Assembly (NCBI RefSeq): GCF_900104115.1
Contig: NZ_FNJM01000001.1
Span: 577,374 to 641,373 of the forward strand
Source of the DNA: Clostridium gasigenes
GTDB lineage: Bacteria > Bacillota > Clostridia > Clostridiales > Clostridiaceae
DNA: 64,000 nt
Reading direction: 5' to 3'
Each line of letters begins with the position of its first letter. The first letter of the stretch is position 1. Positions 27,357-36,873 of this stretch are shown here, piece by piece. The notes beneath the pieces were generated by a model, which saw nothing but the letters and a program-made list of their open reading frames with translations, did not search any database and was not told where the DNA came from. The position numbers and the translations under genes are program-made.

Positions 27357-29555
27357 GTGAGTAAAGGGAATTATAGGGATAAGGCGGTAATGAAAAAAAG
27401 AATGTCATTAGCCCTTATAGGATTAACTTGTATTTTCGCCCTATTAATAATTAGGTTATCCTACATAATGATAGTAAAGAGGAAAGATTATTCAGCAAGA
27501 GCTGAGGAACAATGGACAAGTGAAGTTAAAATTGATGCGAGAAGAGGAAAAGTTTTAGACAGAAATGGAGTAGAACTTGCAGTGTCTGCAAATGTTTATA
27601 GAGTAGATTTTGATTTAAATTCTATTAGATCATATTTAAAAAAAGAAGAGACAACAAATGAAGTTATATCACCTTTAATAGCAGAAGCTCTGGGTCTTGA
27701 TAATGAAATAGTTTTGAAAAAAATAAGAACTAAATTACCAAGTGGTGCAGATGCAGGATCAGTTACGTTAATTAGAAGAATAAATAAAGAACAAGCTGAT
27801 AAAGTTAAAGACTTAAAAATCCATGGTGTAATTGTATCTCCAGATACAAAAAGGTACTATCCAAATGATAACTTTTTAGCACATGTACTTGGAAGTACTA
27901 ACATTGATGGCCAGGGGTTAACAGGAGTAGAACTTCAATATAATAAATATTTATCAGGCACTCCAGGAATGAGGATTTCAGAACTGGGTAGAATGAATAA
28001 CGAACTTCCTTATACAATATCAAAATTCACACCACCTATAGATGGTAAAGAAGTTACACTAACTATAGATAAAAATCTTCAATATTTTGCGGAAAAAGCA
28101 GCACAACAAGGATATATAGATAATAAAGCATTACAAGTATCTGTAATGATAATGAATCCAAATACAGGGGAAATATTAGCAATGGCTAATAAACCAGATT
28201 TTAATCCTAATGAACCACAGTTAGGTTTTGAAAATTTTGCCGGGGCTACAGATGGAGACAAACTTCAAAAAATGTGGAGAAATAGGCTTGTAAATGATAC
28301 TTTTGAACCAGGTTCTATATTTAAGGTTGTAACAATGATCGCAAATATGGAGGAAGGTTTAGTTAAAGAAACAGATACGTTTAATTGTGGAGGAAGCAAA
28401 AAAGTTGGTGGACATACAATTAAATGTTGGAAAACTTCAGGACATGGCACACAAACATTACCTGAAATATTGCAAAATTCATGTAATGTTGGATTTATGG
28501 AAATTGGAGCTAGGATTGGGGGAACAAAACTTACTGAATGGATTAGAAAAATGGGATTTGGTAAAGTAAGTGGTGTTGATTTACCAGGCGAAGCTAAAGG
28601 GATTATTAAAAAAGCAGAGGATATAACAGAATCGGATTTAGCGACTATAGCTTTTGGACAAACAAATACAGTAAATGCATCACAATATATGGCTGCATAT
28701 AATGCTATTGCTAATGGTGGAACGTTAATACAGCCACATGTAATGAAAGAAGTATCACATATTGATGAGAGTGGAGATCGAGTAGTTGATGAAACTTTCG
28801 TTCCTGCTAAAAAGGAAAATATAATAAGTAAAGAAAATGCGGCAATTCTTAGGGATTATTTAGAAAGAACTGTAAATTCAGGTGGGTCAAGTAAATCCTA
28901 TGTTGAAGGGTATCATATAGGAGCAAAAACTGGTACAGCGCAAAAGGTTAATCCTGAAAATGGGACTTATGGAGCTGGAAAGTATATTTCTTCAATGGGA
29001 GGGATGGCACCAGTTGATAATCCTCAAATTACTTTCTTTATATCAGTAGATGAACCAAATAATGGTGCATATTATGCAGGTCAAATTGTAGCTCCTATAG
29101 GTAGGAGTTTATTAACTAATATATTTAATTATATGGAATCGGGATTTGATAAGGAATATACAGAAGGAATTATAAAAGATATAATAATTCCTGAGATTAG
29201 AGGATTAGAAATACAAGAAGCTAAAAAAATTCTAAAAGAGAAGAATTTAGAGTATAATATAGAAGGAAATGGCAATATAATAACAGATGTGAAACCTTAT
29301 CCTGGATACTCTGTTAAAGATGGTTCAAAGATTGTACTTTACACAGGAGCTGGAGGGTCTTATAATAAAACTATTGCAATGCCAGATTTAAAAGGACGTT
29401 CCATGGAATCTGTAGAAAAAGTTTTATCTGGGTTAGGTATCACTTATAAAGTTGAAGGTGAGGGTGTTGTTATAAAACAAAGCATACCTAAAGGCGAACT
29501 TATAAGTAGTGACACCGAGGTCAAATTAACACTTAATGCAGAATACGGTGATTAA
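27357..29555 (+). CDS. spoVD: Class B penicillin-binding protein with PASTA domains (SpoVD/FtsI)
   Basis: This transpeptidase (732 residues) has one N-terminal membrane span (LALIGLTCIFALLIIRLSYI), the pedestal domain, a catalytic domain and two C-terminal PASTA domains (about 615-680 and 683-732). Active-site motifs are present: S-I-F-K with S320, SCN, and K524-T-G. The position after ftsL and two PASTA units match SpoVD, the sporulation paralogue of division PBP. In clostridia with one such gene here it may serve division, cortex synthesis or both. GTG start with GGAGG upstream. Confidence 0.92.
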   Translation: MSKGNYRDKAVMKKRMSLALIGLTCIFALLIIRLSYIMIVKRKDYSARAEEQWTSEVKIDARRGKVLDRNGVELAVSANVYRVDFDLNSIRSYLKKEETTNEVISPLIAEALGLDNEIVLKKIRTKLPSGADAGSVTLIRRINKEQADKVKDLKIHGVIVSPDTKRYYPNDNFLAHVLGSTNIDGQGLTGVELQYNKYLSGTPGMRISELGRMNNELPYTISKFTPPIDGKEVTLTIDKNLQYFAEKAAQQGYIDNKALQVSVMIMNPNTGEILAMANKPDFNPNEPQLGFENFAGATDGDKLQKMWRNRLVNDTFEPGSIFKVVTMIANMEEGLVKETDTFNCGGSKKVGGHTIKCWKTSGHGTQTLPEILQNSCNVGFMEIGARIGGTKLTEWIRKMGFGKVSGVDLPGEAKGIIKKAEDITESDLATIAFGQTNTVNASQYMAAYNAIANGGTLIQPHVMKEVSHIDESGDRVVDETFVPAKKENIISKENAAILRDYLERTVNSGGSSKSYVEGYHIGAKTGTAQKVNPENGTYGAGKYISSMGGMAPVDNPQITFFISVDEPNNGAYYAGQIVAPIGRSLLTNIFNYMESGFDKEYTEGIIKDIIIPEIRGLEIQEAKKILKEKNLEYNIEGNGNIITDVKPYPGYSVKDGSKIVLYTGAGGSYNKTIAMPDLKGRSMESVEKVLSGLGITYKVEGEGVVIKQSIPKGELISSDTEVKLTLNAEYGD

Positions 29556-29661
29556 TAAATTGCCTTTAATTTAGCATGTGGGATATCACATGCTAAATTT
29601 TTATACAATTACCATTACAAAAAAACAAAGAAATTCAAACAATATAAAAGGAGATGGTGAG

Positions 29662-31104
29662 ATGAAACTATTAGAATTATTAAATGGAGTTAAATATGAG
29701 GTAGAAGGTGGATCTTTAAAAAGGGAGATAAATAATATTCAATATGATAGTAGAAAAATACTTGAAGGGGATATGTTTGTTTGTTTAAAAGGATTTGAAG
29801 TTGATGGACATGAATATGCTCAAAAGGCTGTAGATCTTGGAGCTAAGGTAATAGTATGTGAGGATGATGTAGAAGTTAAGGGTAATGATATTACTATTAT
29901 AAAAATTAAAGAAGGAAGAAAGATTTTAGCTATTATGGCTGCAAATTATTATGGACATCCAACTAAAAAACTTAAGTTAATTGGAGTAACAGGTACAAAT
30001 GGAAAAACTACAACAGTTTATATTTTAAAATCTATATTAGAAAAAGCTGGATTTAAAATAGGGCTAGTAGGAACCATTGCAAACTATATTGGGGAAGAAA
30101 AGGTTAAATCTGAAAGAACAACGCCAGAATCTCTAGAACTTCAAAAACTATTTAGTGATATGGTAAGTGCTGGTTGTGAATATTGTGTTATGGAAGTATC
30201 TTCACATTCATTAGAATTAGATAGAGTTTATGGATGCGAATTTGAAACAGGCATATTTACTAATTTAACTAGAGATCATTTAGATTTCCACAAATCTTTT
30301 GATAACTATTATAATGCTAAATTTAAATTGTTTATGAGAAGTAAAACCGCAATTATTAATATAGATGATAATTATGGATATAGAGTTTTAAACGATGCTA
30401 AACAAATAGAAGGCAAAAAAATAATTACTTATTCGATTAATAACGAAAGTGACTTTAGAGCAACTGATATTCAATTAAAGAAAAGTGATATTCATTTTGT
30501 AGTAAACGGAACTGAATTTAATTCTGCCCTTCCAGGTAAATATAATATATACAACACATTAGGAGCTATTGCTGCACTAAAGTCGTTAGGAATTAAAAAC
30601 GAGTTTATAGCTGAGGGACTAAAAAAGGTTGTAGTGCCAGGTAGATGTGAGAGAATAGGTCATAAATATGATATACCTTATGAAATAATTATAGATTTTG
30701 CACATACTCCAGATGGATTAAAAAATATATTAGAAACATTAAAAGAATTCACAACTAATAGGCTTATTGCTGTTTATGGTTGTGGTGGGGATAGAGATAA
30801 GGTTAAACGTGCAGAGCTTGGTCGAGTAGGAAGTGAAATAGCTGATCTTGCAATTATAACGTCAGATAACCCAAGAAATGAAGATCCTATGTTAATTATA
30901 AAAGAAATTATTTTAGGAATTAAAAAAACCAATTATTTAGCTATAGAAAATAGAGTTGAAGCTATAAAGTTAGCTTTAAGTATGGCTGAAGAAGGCGATG
31001 TTGTAGTTATGGCTGGAAAAGGCCATGAAAACTATCAAATAACAAATGAAGGTGTAATAGACTTTGATGAAAGAGAAATAGTTGATCAAATTTTAAGAAA
31101 ATAA
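29662..31104 (+). CDS. murE: UDP-MurNAc-L-Ala-D-Glu:meso-diaminopimelate ligase
   Basis: MurE adds the third residue of the stem peptide in the cytoplasm using ATP. The P-loop is GVTGTNGKTTT (from residue 108). The substrate signature is D402-N-P-R, which in this family marks meso-diaminopimelate specificity (lysine enzymes differ here). The ATG at 29662 follows AAAGGAGATGG, giving 480 residues; an in-frame ATG 84 bases upstream has no site and would add an unconserved N-terminus. murF follows after 14 bases. Confidence 0.97.
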   Translation: MKLLELLNGVKYEVEGGSLKREINNIQYDSRKILEGDMFVCLKGFEVDGHEYAQKAVDLGAKVIVCEDDVEVKGNDITIIKIKEGRKILAIMAANYYGHPTKKLKLIGVTGTNGKTTTVYILKSILEKAGFKIGLVGTIANYIGEEKVKSERTTPESLELQKLFSDMVSAGCEYCVMEVSSHSLELDRVYGCEFETGIFTNLTRDHLDFHKSFDNYYNAKFKLFMRSKTAIINIDDNYGYRVLNDAKQIEGKKIITYSINNESDFRATDIQLKKSDIHFVVNGTEFNSALPGKYNIYNTLGAIAALKSLGIKNEFIAEGLKKVVVPGRCERIGHKYDIPYEIIIDFAHTPDGLKNILETLKEFTTNRLIAVYGCGGDRDKVKRAELGRVGSEIADLAIITSDNPRNEDPMLIIKEIILGIKKTNYLAIENRVEAIKLALSMAEEGDVVVMAGKGHENYQITNEGVIDFDEREIVDQILRK

Positions 31105-31118
31105 TCTGAGGTGATATT

Positions 31119-32483
31119 TTGGAACTAAATTTTTTAGAGATAGTAAAAGCAATTAATGGTGAAGTTTTAGTGGACAGTAAGAACAATAACTTTAATTCAC
31201 TTTGCATAGATACAAGAAAAATAGAAAAAGATAATATATTTTTAGCAATTAATGGTGAGAATTTTAATGGTAATAGTTATGTAAAAGAGGCATTTGAAAA
31301 AGGTGCATCTATAGTAATTATTGATGAAATACTTTTTGATATTGAAGAATTAGAAGATAAAGGAACTATAATAAAGGTTAATAATACTTCCGTGGCATTA
31401 TTATCTCTTGCAAACTATTATAGAAAAAAATTAGGAATAAAGGTTGTAGGAGTAACAGGATCAACTGGGAAAACTTCAACAAAAGATTTAATTGCATCAT
31501 TTTTAAGCGATAAATATAAAGTGTTTAAAACAAAAGGTAATTTTAATAATCAAATAGGATTACCACTTATGATACTTGAACTTGATAGTAGTTATGATGT
31601 AGCAGTATTAGAAATGGGAATGAGTGACCTCGGTGAGATCCATACACTAGCAGAAACAGCAATTCCAGATATTGCAGTTATAACGAATATAGGGCTTTCT
31701 CATATAGAAAATCTTAAAACAAGAGAAAATATATTAAAAGCAAAAATGGAAATAATAGATTTCTTTAATGAAGATAATGAACTTATCCTTAATGGAGAAG
31801 ATAGTAATTTGAAAAATATTAATTCTAAATGTTTTAAAATTACAAAAACAGGATATAATCATGAATATGAAGTCTATGGGACTAATATTATACTAAAGGA
31901 AGAAGAAACTGAGTTTGAAGCTCATTTAAATGGGAAACATCACAAATTTACGTTGCCAATGGCAGGTAAGCATAATGTATTAAATGCAATGCTAGCTATA
32001 AGTGTAGCAAACAAACTTGGAGTAACCTTCGAAAGTATGGAAAAAGGTATAGCTAATCTAGAAGCAACATCAATGAGATTACAACTTATAAAAAAAGATA
32101 AGTTTATAATTATTAATGATTGTTATAATGCAAGTCCAGATTCTATGAAATCATCATTAGATGTTTTAAATACTTATAAATCTGGAAGAAGAATAGCTAT
32201 TCTTGGAACCATGAACGAGCTAGGACATGAAGCCTTTAACGCTCATAAAGAAGTAGGCGAATATGCATCTGATAAAGTAGATAAATTAGTTGTAATAGGA
32301 GACTATAAAGATAGCTTTAAAGAAGGATTTAATGGTGAGGAAATTGAGATTTATACTACAAAGGAAGAATTTATTAGCAATGTACAAACACTAGTTAAAG
32401 AAAATGATATATTACTGGTTAAGGCTTCAAGAGGAATGAAGTTTGAGGACATTGTAAATTCTATTAAACAAATCTCAATATAA
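31119..32483 (+). CDS. murF: UDP-MurNAc-tripeptide:D-alanyl-D-alanine ligase
   Basis: MurF adds D-Ala-D-Ala to complete the UDP-MurNAc-pentapeptide. At 454 residues it has the Mur ligase three-domain plan with P-loop GVTGSTGKTSTKD, the EMGMSDLGEI element and INDCYNASPDSMK in the C-terminal half. TTG start, preceded by TGAGGTGAT at good spacing. murD, which would act two steps before, is not in this cluster. Confidence 0.96.
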   Translation: MELNFLEIVKAINGEVLVDSKNNNFNSLCIDTRKIEKDNIFLAINGENFNGNSYVKEAFEKGASIVIIDEILFDIEELEDKGTIIKVNNTSVALLSLANYYRKKLGIKVVGVTGSTGKTSTKDLIASFLSDKYKVFKTKGNFNNQIGLPLMILELDSSYDVAVLEMGMSDLGEIHTLAETAIPDIAVITNIGLSHIENLKTRENILKAKMEIIDFFNEDNELILNGEDSNLKNINSKCFKITKTGYNHEYEVYGTNIILKEEETEFEAHLNGKHHKFTLPMAGKHNVLNAMLAISVANKLGVTFESMEKGIANLEATSMRLQLIKKDKFIIINDCYNASPDSMKSSLDVLNTYKSGRRIAILGTMNELGHEAFNAHKEVGEYASDKVDKLVVIGDYKDSFKEGFNGEEIEIYTTKEEFISNVQTLVKENDILLVKASRGMKFEDIVNSIKQISI

Positions 32484-32485
32484 CG

Positions 32486-32521
32486 AAGGAGGTGAACTGC
32501 CTCTTTAGGCAGTAAAACATG
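32486..32521 (+). promoter_or_regulatory. mraY ribosome site separated from start codon by a hairpin
   Basis: AAGGAGGTGA (32486-32495) is a near-perfect ribosome site, but the only possible start codon, ATG 32519, is 23 bases further on. Between them ACTGCC (32496-32501), TCTTTA and GGCAGT (32508-32513) form a perfect 6-bp hairpin. Folding it out leaves 8 bases between site and start, the normal distance. An in-frame TAA at 32513-32515 rules out an earlier start. Confidence 0.7.
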
Positions 32522-33493
32522 GGGGAGAAATTAACCGAAATAATAACATCAAACTTAGCGATAGCATTAGTACTAGGATTTATTTTTGCACTAATACTTG
32601 GACCTATTACAATACCAATACTTAGAAAATTAAAATTTGGTCAAAATATAAGAAAAGAAGGACCTCAAAGTCATTTGAAAAAAGCAGGAACTCCTACAAT
32701 GGGAGGAATAATATTTATTTTATCAACTGCAATTGTAATGCTAATTATGAGATTTAAGCCTTCAGACGAAGCAATGATAGCTTTATATGCATTTATAGCA
32801 TTTGGAATAATCGGATTTCTAGATGATATTTTAAAAATTATAAAAAAAGATAATGAAGGGTTAAAATCATGGCAAAAAATGGCTTTGCTTTTAATTTTTT
32901 CAGGAGCTATAGCTTGGTATGGATACATTTATTTAGGAACTACTATAATAATACCATTCGTTAATAAGGAAGTGCCACTTGGTTTATTATACATACCTTT
33001 TGTAATATTCTATTATGTAGGTACAACTAATGCTGTAAACCTAACAGATGGTTTAGATGGGCTTGCAGCAACAGTTACTGTTTTAGTACTTACATTCTTT
33101 GGAGTAGTTGGGTTTATGATGAAACAAGAATCTATAGCAGTATTTTCATTAGCGTTAGCAGGTGGGTTACTTGGATTTCTAAGGTATAACGCCTACCCAG
33201 CAAGGGTATTTATGGGCGATACAGGTTCACTTGCATTAGGTGGCGCCGTAGCAACTATTGCACTAGTGCTTGAATTACCATTAATACTTTGTATTGTTGG
33301 TGGAATATATGTTATAGAGACAATATCTGTAATATTACAAGTTGGGTCATATAAGTTAAGAGGTAGAAGACTATTTAAAATGGCACCAATTCATCATCAT
33401 TTTGAACAAGAAGGATGGCGTGAAACTAAAATAGTTACAGTTTTTGCAGTTATAACAGTTTTATTATGCTTTATAGGCTTTGTTGCCCTTTAA
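32519..33493 (+). CDS. mraY: Phospho-MurNAc-pentapeptide transferase
   Basis: MraY makes lipid I by moving phospho-MurNAc-pentapeptide to undecaprenyl phosphate in the membrane. At 324 residues it has about ten membrane spans and the family motifs: [37 protein letters not shown] (catalytic aspartates), [20 protein letters not shown] and the histidine-rich PIHHHFE. Start and stop are certain because an in-frame TAA lies just ahead of the ATG. The leader hairpin is described separately. Confidence 0.97.
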   Translation: MGEKLTEIITSNLAIALVLGFIFALILGPITIPILRKLKFGQNIRKEGPQSHLKKAGTPTMGGIIFILSTAIVMLIMRFKPSDEAMIALYAFIAFGIIGFLDDILKIIKKDNEGLKSWQKMALLLIFSGAIAWYGYIYLGTTIIIPFVNKEVPLGLLYIPFVIFYYVGTTNAVNLTDGLDGLAATVTVLVLTFFGVVGFMMKQESIAVFSLALAGGLLGFLRYNAYPARVFMGDTGSLALGGAVATIALVLELPLILCIVGGIYVIETISVILQVGSYKLRGRRLFKMAPIHHHFEQEGWRETKIVTVFAVITVLLCFIGFVAL

Positions 33494-33557
33494 GGGATCT
33501 TCAAAAAAAACTAGTCAAAATTTTTGACTTGTTATTTTATTTTAGCTCCCGAATCAA
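33493..33557. repeat. Dispersed palindromic repeat, complete copy (GGGAGCT subtype)
   Basis: The left arm GGGATCTTCAAAAAAAAC then TAGTCAAAA, and the right arm TTTTTGACTTGTTATTTT then ATTTTAGCTCCC, start at the mraY stop codon and end before the ftsW ribosome site. The end AGCTCCCGAATCAA is shared with the shortened copy at 42161-42199. Confidence 0.75.
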
Positions 33558-33576
33558 TTAATTTGGAGGAGTTTTT

Positions 33577-34695
33577 ATGAGGAAAAAAAGGCTTAAAAGT
33601 AAAATGGGTGAAATAGATTATGGTGTATTTTACTCAGTTTGTATACTTTTAGCAATCGGAGTAGTTATGGTTTACTCCGCAAGTTCGTACTATGCCATGT
33701 TTAATGAAGGAGATAGTACTTACTATTTAAAAAAACAACTAGTCTGGAGTGTAGCTGGAATTGTAAGTATGGTTTTTATGATGTCTTTTGACTATCATAA
33801 ATTTAAAAAGATAACACCTTATTTATTGTTAATAACACCTGTGTTATTAATAGCCGTACATTTTTTCCCGTCAGTTAATGGAGCAAAAAGATGGATTGTA
33901 CTTGGTCCATTAAGTTTTCAACCTTCAGAACTTGCAAAATATGTAGTTGTATTATTTTTAGCATTGAGCATTGATTTAAAGGGAGATAATATTAAGAAGT
34001 TTACAAAAGGGGTATTACCTTGTTTATTAATAGCAGGTCTTTTTTCAGGACTTGTTTTAGCTCAAAAAAATTTAAGTATAGCAACTATAATAATGATAGT
34101 TACATTAATAATGATTTTTGTTGGTGGAGCAGATATTAAAGATTTATTTTACAAAATTGCACCAGTATTAGGGATAGCAGTGGTTGGATTTATATTTGGA
34201 GAATCATATAGACTTAGAAGATTAATGAATTTCACAAATCCATGGAAAGATCCTGCAGGTGATGGATATCAATTAATACAATCATTTTATTCACTAGGTG
34301 CAGGAGGATTAAATGGATTAGGGCTTGGACAATCAAGGCAAAAGACATTGTATATGCCAGAACCACATAATGATTTTATATTTGCTATTATTGGCGAGGA
34401 AGTAGGATTGATCGGATGTCTTTTCATAATTTCACTCTTTATATTTTTTATTTGGAGAGGAATTAATGTAGCTATGAAGGCAAAGGATAGTTATGGAACA
34501 TTATTAGCAGTTGGAATAACATCTATAATTGCAGTTCAAGCAATTATAAATATTGCAGTTGTAACTGGTTCAATGCCAGTAACTGGTGTGCCCATGCCAT
34601 TTATTAGTTATGGAGGAAGCTCTCTTGTAATTAATATGATTGCTATGGGAATACTTTTAAACATATCACGACAAACAGAAGGAAAAGAAATTTAA
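33577..34695 (+). CDS. ftsW: FtsW/SpoVE family peptidoglycan polymerase
   Basis: This SEDS glycosyltransferase (372 residues, about ten membrane spans) polymerises lipid II together with the class B PBP. Landmarks are VYSASSYYAMF near the first span, GAKRWIVLGPLSFQPSELAK, the catalytic-loop region and the C-terminal PMPFISYGGSSL. With SpoVD four genes upstream, it would be the partner SpoVE or FtsW; the sequence alone does not separate them. TTGGAGGAG precedes the ATG. Confidence 0.92.
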   Translation: MRKKRLKSKMGEIDYGVFYSVCILLAIGVVMVYSASSYYAMFNEGDSTYYLKKQLVWSVAGIVSMVFMMSFDYHKFKKITPYLLLITPVLLIAVHFFPSVNGAKRWIVLGPLSFQPSELAKYVVVLFLALSIDLKGDNIKKFTKGVLPCLLIAGLFSGLVLAQKNLSIATIIMIVTLIMIFVGGADIKDLFYKIAPVLGIAVVGFIFGESYRLRRLMNFTNPWKDPAGDGYQLIQSFYSLGAGGLNGLGLGQSRQKTLYMPEPHNDFIFAIIGEEVGLIGCLFIISLFIFFIWRGINVAMKAKDSYGTLLAVGITSIIAVQAIINIAVVTGSMPVTGVPMPFISYGGSSLVINMIAMGILLNISRQTEGKEI

Positions 34696-34705
34696 ATAAT
34701 ATAAG

Positions 34706-34750
34706 AAAGAACATTTTTTTAGCTAAAGACTAAAGAAATGTTCTTTTTAT
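34706..34750 (+). terminator. Terminator after ftsW
   Basis: An 11-bp stem AAAGAACATTT/AAATGTTCTTT (34706-34716 with 34736-34746) runs into a T-rich tail, so ftsQ probably has extra promoter input. Confidence 0.7.
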
Positions 34751-34846
34751 GTAGAAATGTTAAAATTAATAAATTTATAATGAAAAAAAATAAAAAAAGT
34801 GGTATTATTAATAGTAATTAATATGTTTAGAAAAAATAGGAGAATT

Positions 34847-35611
34847 ATGAATAAAGCGCAAGAATTTAGAAGGTTAAAAAAAAGAAAAAAAATTATTAAA
34901 AGATTAGTTATATCATCAATAATAATCGTCACGGCAACTATAGTTTTTATTTATAAAGCACCAATATTTAATGTTAAGCAAATAAATTTTACTGGTATTA
35001 CAACAGTTAATGAAAAAGAATTACAAGATGGATTAAAAGATTACTTAGGAAAAAATATATTTACTGTAGATTATAAAGAAATACAAGAAAAAATATTAGC
35101 AAATCCATATATAAAAGAGGTTAAAATTAATAAAAAAAGTAATGCTATTTTAAATATATCAATTAAAGAAGGTAAAGTAGCTTACTATATACAAGAAGGT
35201 GAAATTTATAAAGCTATAACTAATGATGGCTTTTATGTAGAACAATTAAAAACATTAGAGGGTAGAAATCTAGTTAGTATAATTGGTGCAAAGGATAATG
35301 GAAAAGAAGTTGGACAAAAAATAATAGATGATGAAAATACAAGTAAAATTTTAAATGCCTTTCATCCAATTATTAAATCTGATATTTCAGAGCTTAGAAT
35401 TGAAAGATTAGATATATCGGATATTTTAAATATAAAAGGATATATTAAAGGGGTAGAAATATTATTTGGAGATGATGAAGATTTAGTAAGAAAGAATGAT
35501 AAAGCTGGGAAGATTGATAAAGTACTTAGTATTTTAGAACAAAAAAATATACAAAAAGGATACATAGATGTAAGTTTTGATGGACCACCAGTGGTGAAAA
35601 TTGAATCTTAG
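34847..35611 (+). CDS. ftsQ: FtsQ/DivIB-like cell division protein
   Basis: This bitopic divisome protein (254 residues) has a basic cytoplasmic start (EFRRLKKRKKIIKR), one membrane span (LVISSIIIVTATIVFIY) and an outer POTRA domain (FNVKQINFTGITTVNEKELQ) followed by the FtsQ/DivIB beta domain. ATG 34847 has TAGGAG just ahead; a GTG 48 bases upstream does not. It ends the dcw part of the window; ftsA and ftsZ do not follow. The stop codon lies in the left arm of a degenerate dispersed repeat. Confidence 0.88.
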   Translation: MNKAQEFRRLKKRKKIIKRLVISSIIIVTATIVFIYKAPIFNVKQINFTGITTVNEKELQDGLKDYLGKNIFTVDYKEIQEKILANPYIKEVKINKKSNAILNISIKEGKVAYYIQEGEIYKAITNDGFYVEQLKTLEGRNLVSIIGAKDNGKEVGQKIIDDENTSKILNAFHPIIKSDISELRIERLDISDILNIKGYIKGVEILFGDDEDLVRKNDKAGKIDKVLSILEQKNIQKGYIDVSFDGPPVVKIES

Positions 35612-35769
35612 GAATCTGAAAAAAATAACAAATCAAATATTCTGAGGATATTTTATGATAGGTGACTAACTTAACCTTGGCATAGATAGTTTAGGTAAAG
35701 GTTGGTTTGATGAAGAATAGTACAAAATAGACCAGAAGTTGATTAATTATTTTTTAACACTCACTTAGT
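35607..35769. repeat. Split dispersed repeat with long interior
   Basis: A left arm at 35607-35636 (CTTAGGAATCTGAAAAAAA then TAACAAATCAA) contains the ftsQ stop codon. A right arm at 35738-35766 (GTTGATTAATTATTTTTT then AACACTCACTTA) ends before the next gene. About 100 bases lie between, including the inverted pair AACCTT/AAAGGTT. It looks like a copy with an insertion, or two unrelated halves. Confidence 0.45.
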
Positions 35770-35781
35770 AAGGGGGAGAAA

Positions 35782-36507
35782 ATGAGAAAATCTACATCGC
35801 AAATTGTTGTTGCAATAGTGTGTGCGCTACTAGGGTTTTTGCTAGCGTATCAATTTAAGTTATTAAATAAAAGTGAAAAAAATAATTTGAATCAACCCAA
35901 TTCAGATATTATATCAGAAATAGAAGGTCTTAAAAAACAAAAAGAAGAACTTGTGGAAAATAATACTAAGCTTTTAGATGAACTTAAAAAAATAGAAGAA
36001 GCTGCATCTGAAAATGGGAAAGTAGAAGGCGAAATAAAGAAAAATCTTGATAATTCTAGAATGCATTTAGGTGTTGTAGATGTAATAGGACCTGGAATTA
36101 TAATAACACTTAAGCCTAAAACTGATATATTTGGGGGAAATGCAAATGATACTAGTAAAGGAATAAGTAATATTGAACTAGTTCACATTGTAAACCTTAT
36201 GTGGTCTTCAAGGGCAGAAGCTATTTCAATAAATGATTTTAGAATAACACCACAAACTGGAATTATATTATCAGGTAATTTAATTAAAATAGGCTCAGCT
36301 GGACAACAAATAAATCCAAAAGAGCAAATTGTTATAAAAGTTATAGGTGATAAAGGTAATTTAAATGCAGGAGCAACCTTTGGAGGAGCACTTGATTTTG
36401 GGCAACTAAAAATTTATAATAGTGATATAAAACAAAGTGAAGATATATTAATAAATAAAACTACACAATCATTAAGAACTGATTTTGTAAAACCTGTAAA
36501 AGAATAG
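35782..36507 (+). CDS. DUF881 family protein
   Basis: This 241-residue protein has an N-terminal membrane span (IVVAIVCALLGFLLAYQF), an outer coiled coil (about 45-85) and the DUF881 domain (LGVVDVIGPGIIITLKPK, then ELVHIVNLMWSSRAEAISIN). DUF881 proteins are common next to ftsQ and sbp in Gram-positive bacteria, function unknown; they recall the FtsQ/POTRA neighbourhood of division. AAGGGGGAG precedes the ATG. Paralogue at 36874. Confidence 0.88.
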   Translation: MRKSTSQIVVAIVCALLGFLLAYQFKLLNKSEKNNLNQPNSDIISEIEGLKKQKEELVENNTKLLDELKKIEEAASENGKVEGEIKKNLDNSRMHLGVVDVIGPGIIITLKPKTDIFGGNANDTSKGISNIELVHIVNLMWSSRAEAISINDFRITPQTGIILSGNLIKIGSAGQQINPKEQIVIKVIGDKGNLNAGATFGGALDFGQLKIYNSDIKQSEDILINKTTQSLRTDFVKPVKE

Positions 36508-36522
36508 GGGAGGGAAGATATA

Positions 36523-36873
36523 ATGATTGCATTTATAGGCCTGTTAGTAGGAATCCTTTTAGGGTTATTAGTAGATATAAATATACCAAATGCATTTTCA
36601 CCATATATGTCTGTTGCTATTTTAGCATGTTTAGACTCTGTGTTTGGAGCAATGCGTGCATCAATATCCAAAAATTTTCAAGCTGACATATTTTTATCTG
36701 GATTTTTTGGTAACGCAATACTTGCAGCTGGGCTTGCATATTTAGGTGATAAACTAGGAATACCGATATATATTGCAGCGGTAATAGTTTTTGGAGGAAG
36801 AATTTTCAATAACTTTGCAGTTATTAGAAGATTAATGATAGAAAAGGCGAGATCACATAAGAGAGGTGATTAA
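36523..36873 (+). CDS. sbp: Small basic protein Sbp (DUF1290)
   Basis: This 116-residue membrane protein has three or four spans (MIAFIGLLVGILLGLLVDI, YMSVAILACLDSVFGAMRA and further). It matches the small basic protein found between DUF881 genes near ftsQ/ftsZ in Firmicutes. Function unknown. GGGGAGGG lies before the ATG, and its stop abuts the GTG of the second DUF881 gene. Confidence 0.88.
   Translation: MIAFIGLLVGILLGLLVDINIPNAFSPYMSVAILACLDSVFGAMRASISKNFQADIFLSGFFGNAILAAGLAYLGDKLGIPIYIAAVIVFGGRIFNNFAVIRRLMIEKARSHKRGD

Noticed and set aside
29578..29661. N-terminal extension of MurE from ATG 29578
   Set aside because: No ribosome site there, residues unlike MurE, and an ideal AAAGGAGATGG site precedes ATG 29662.
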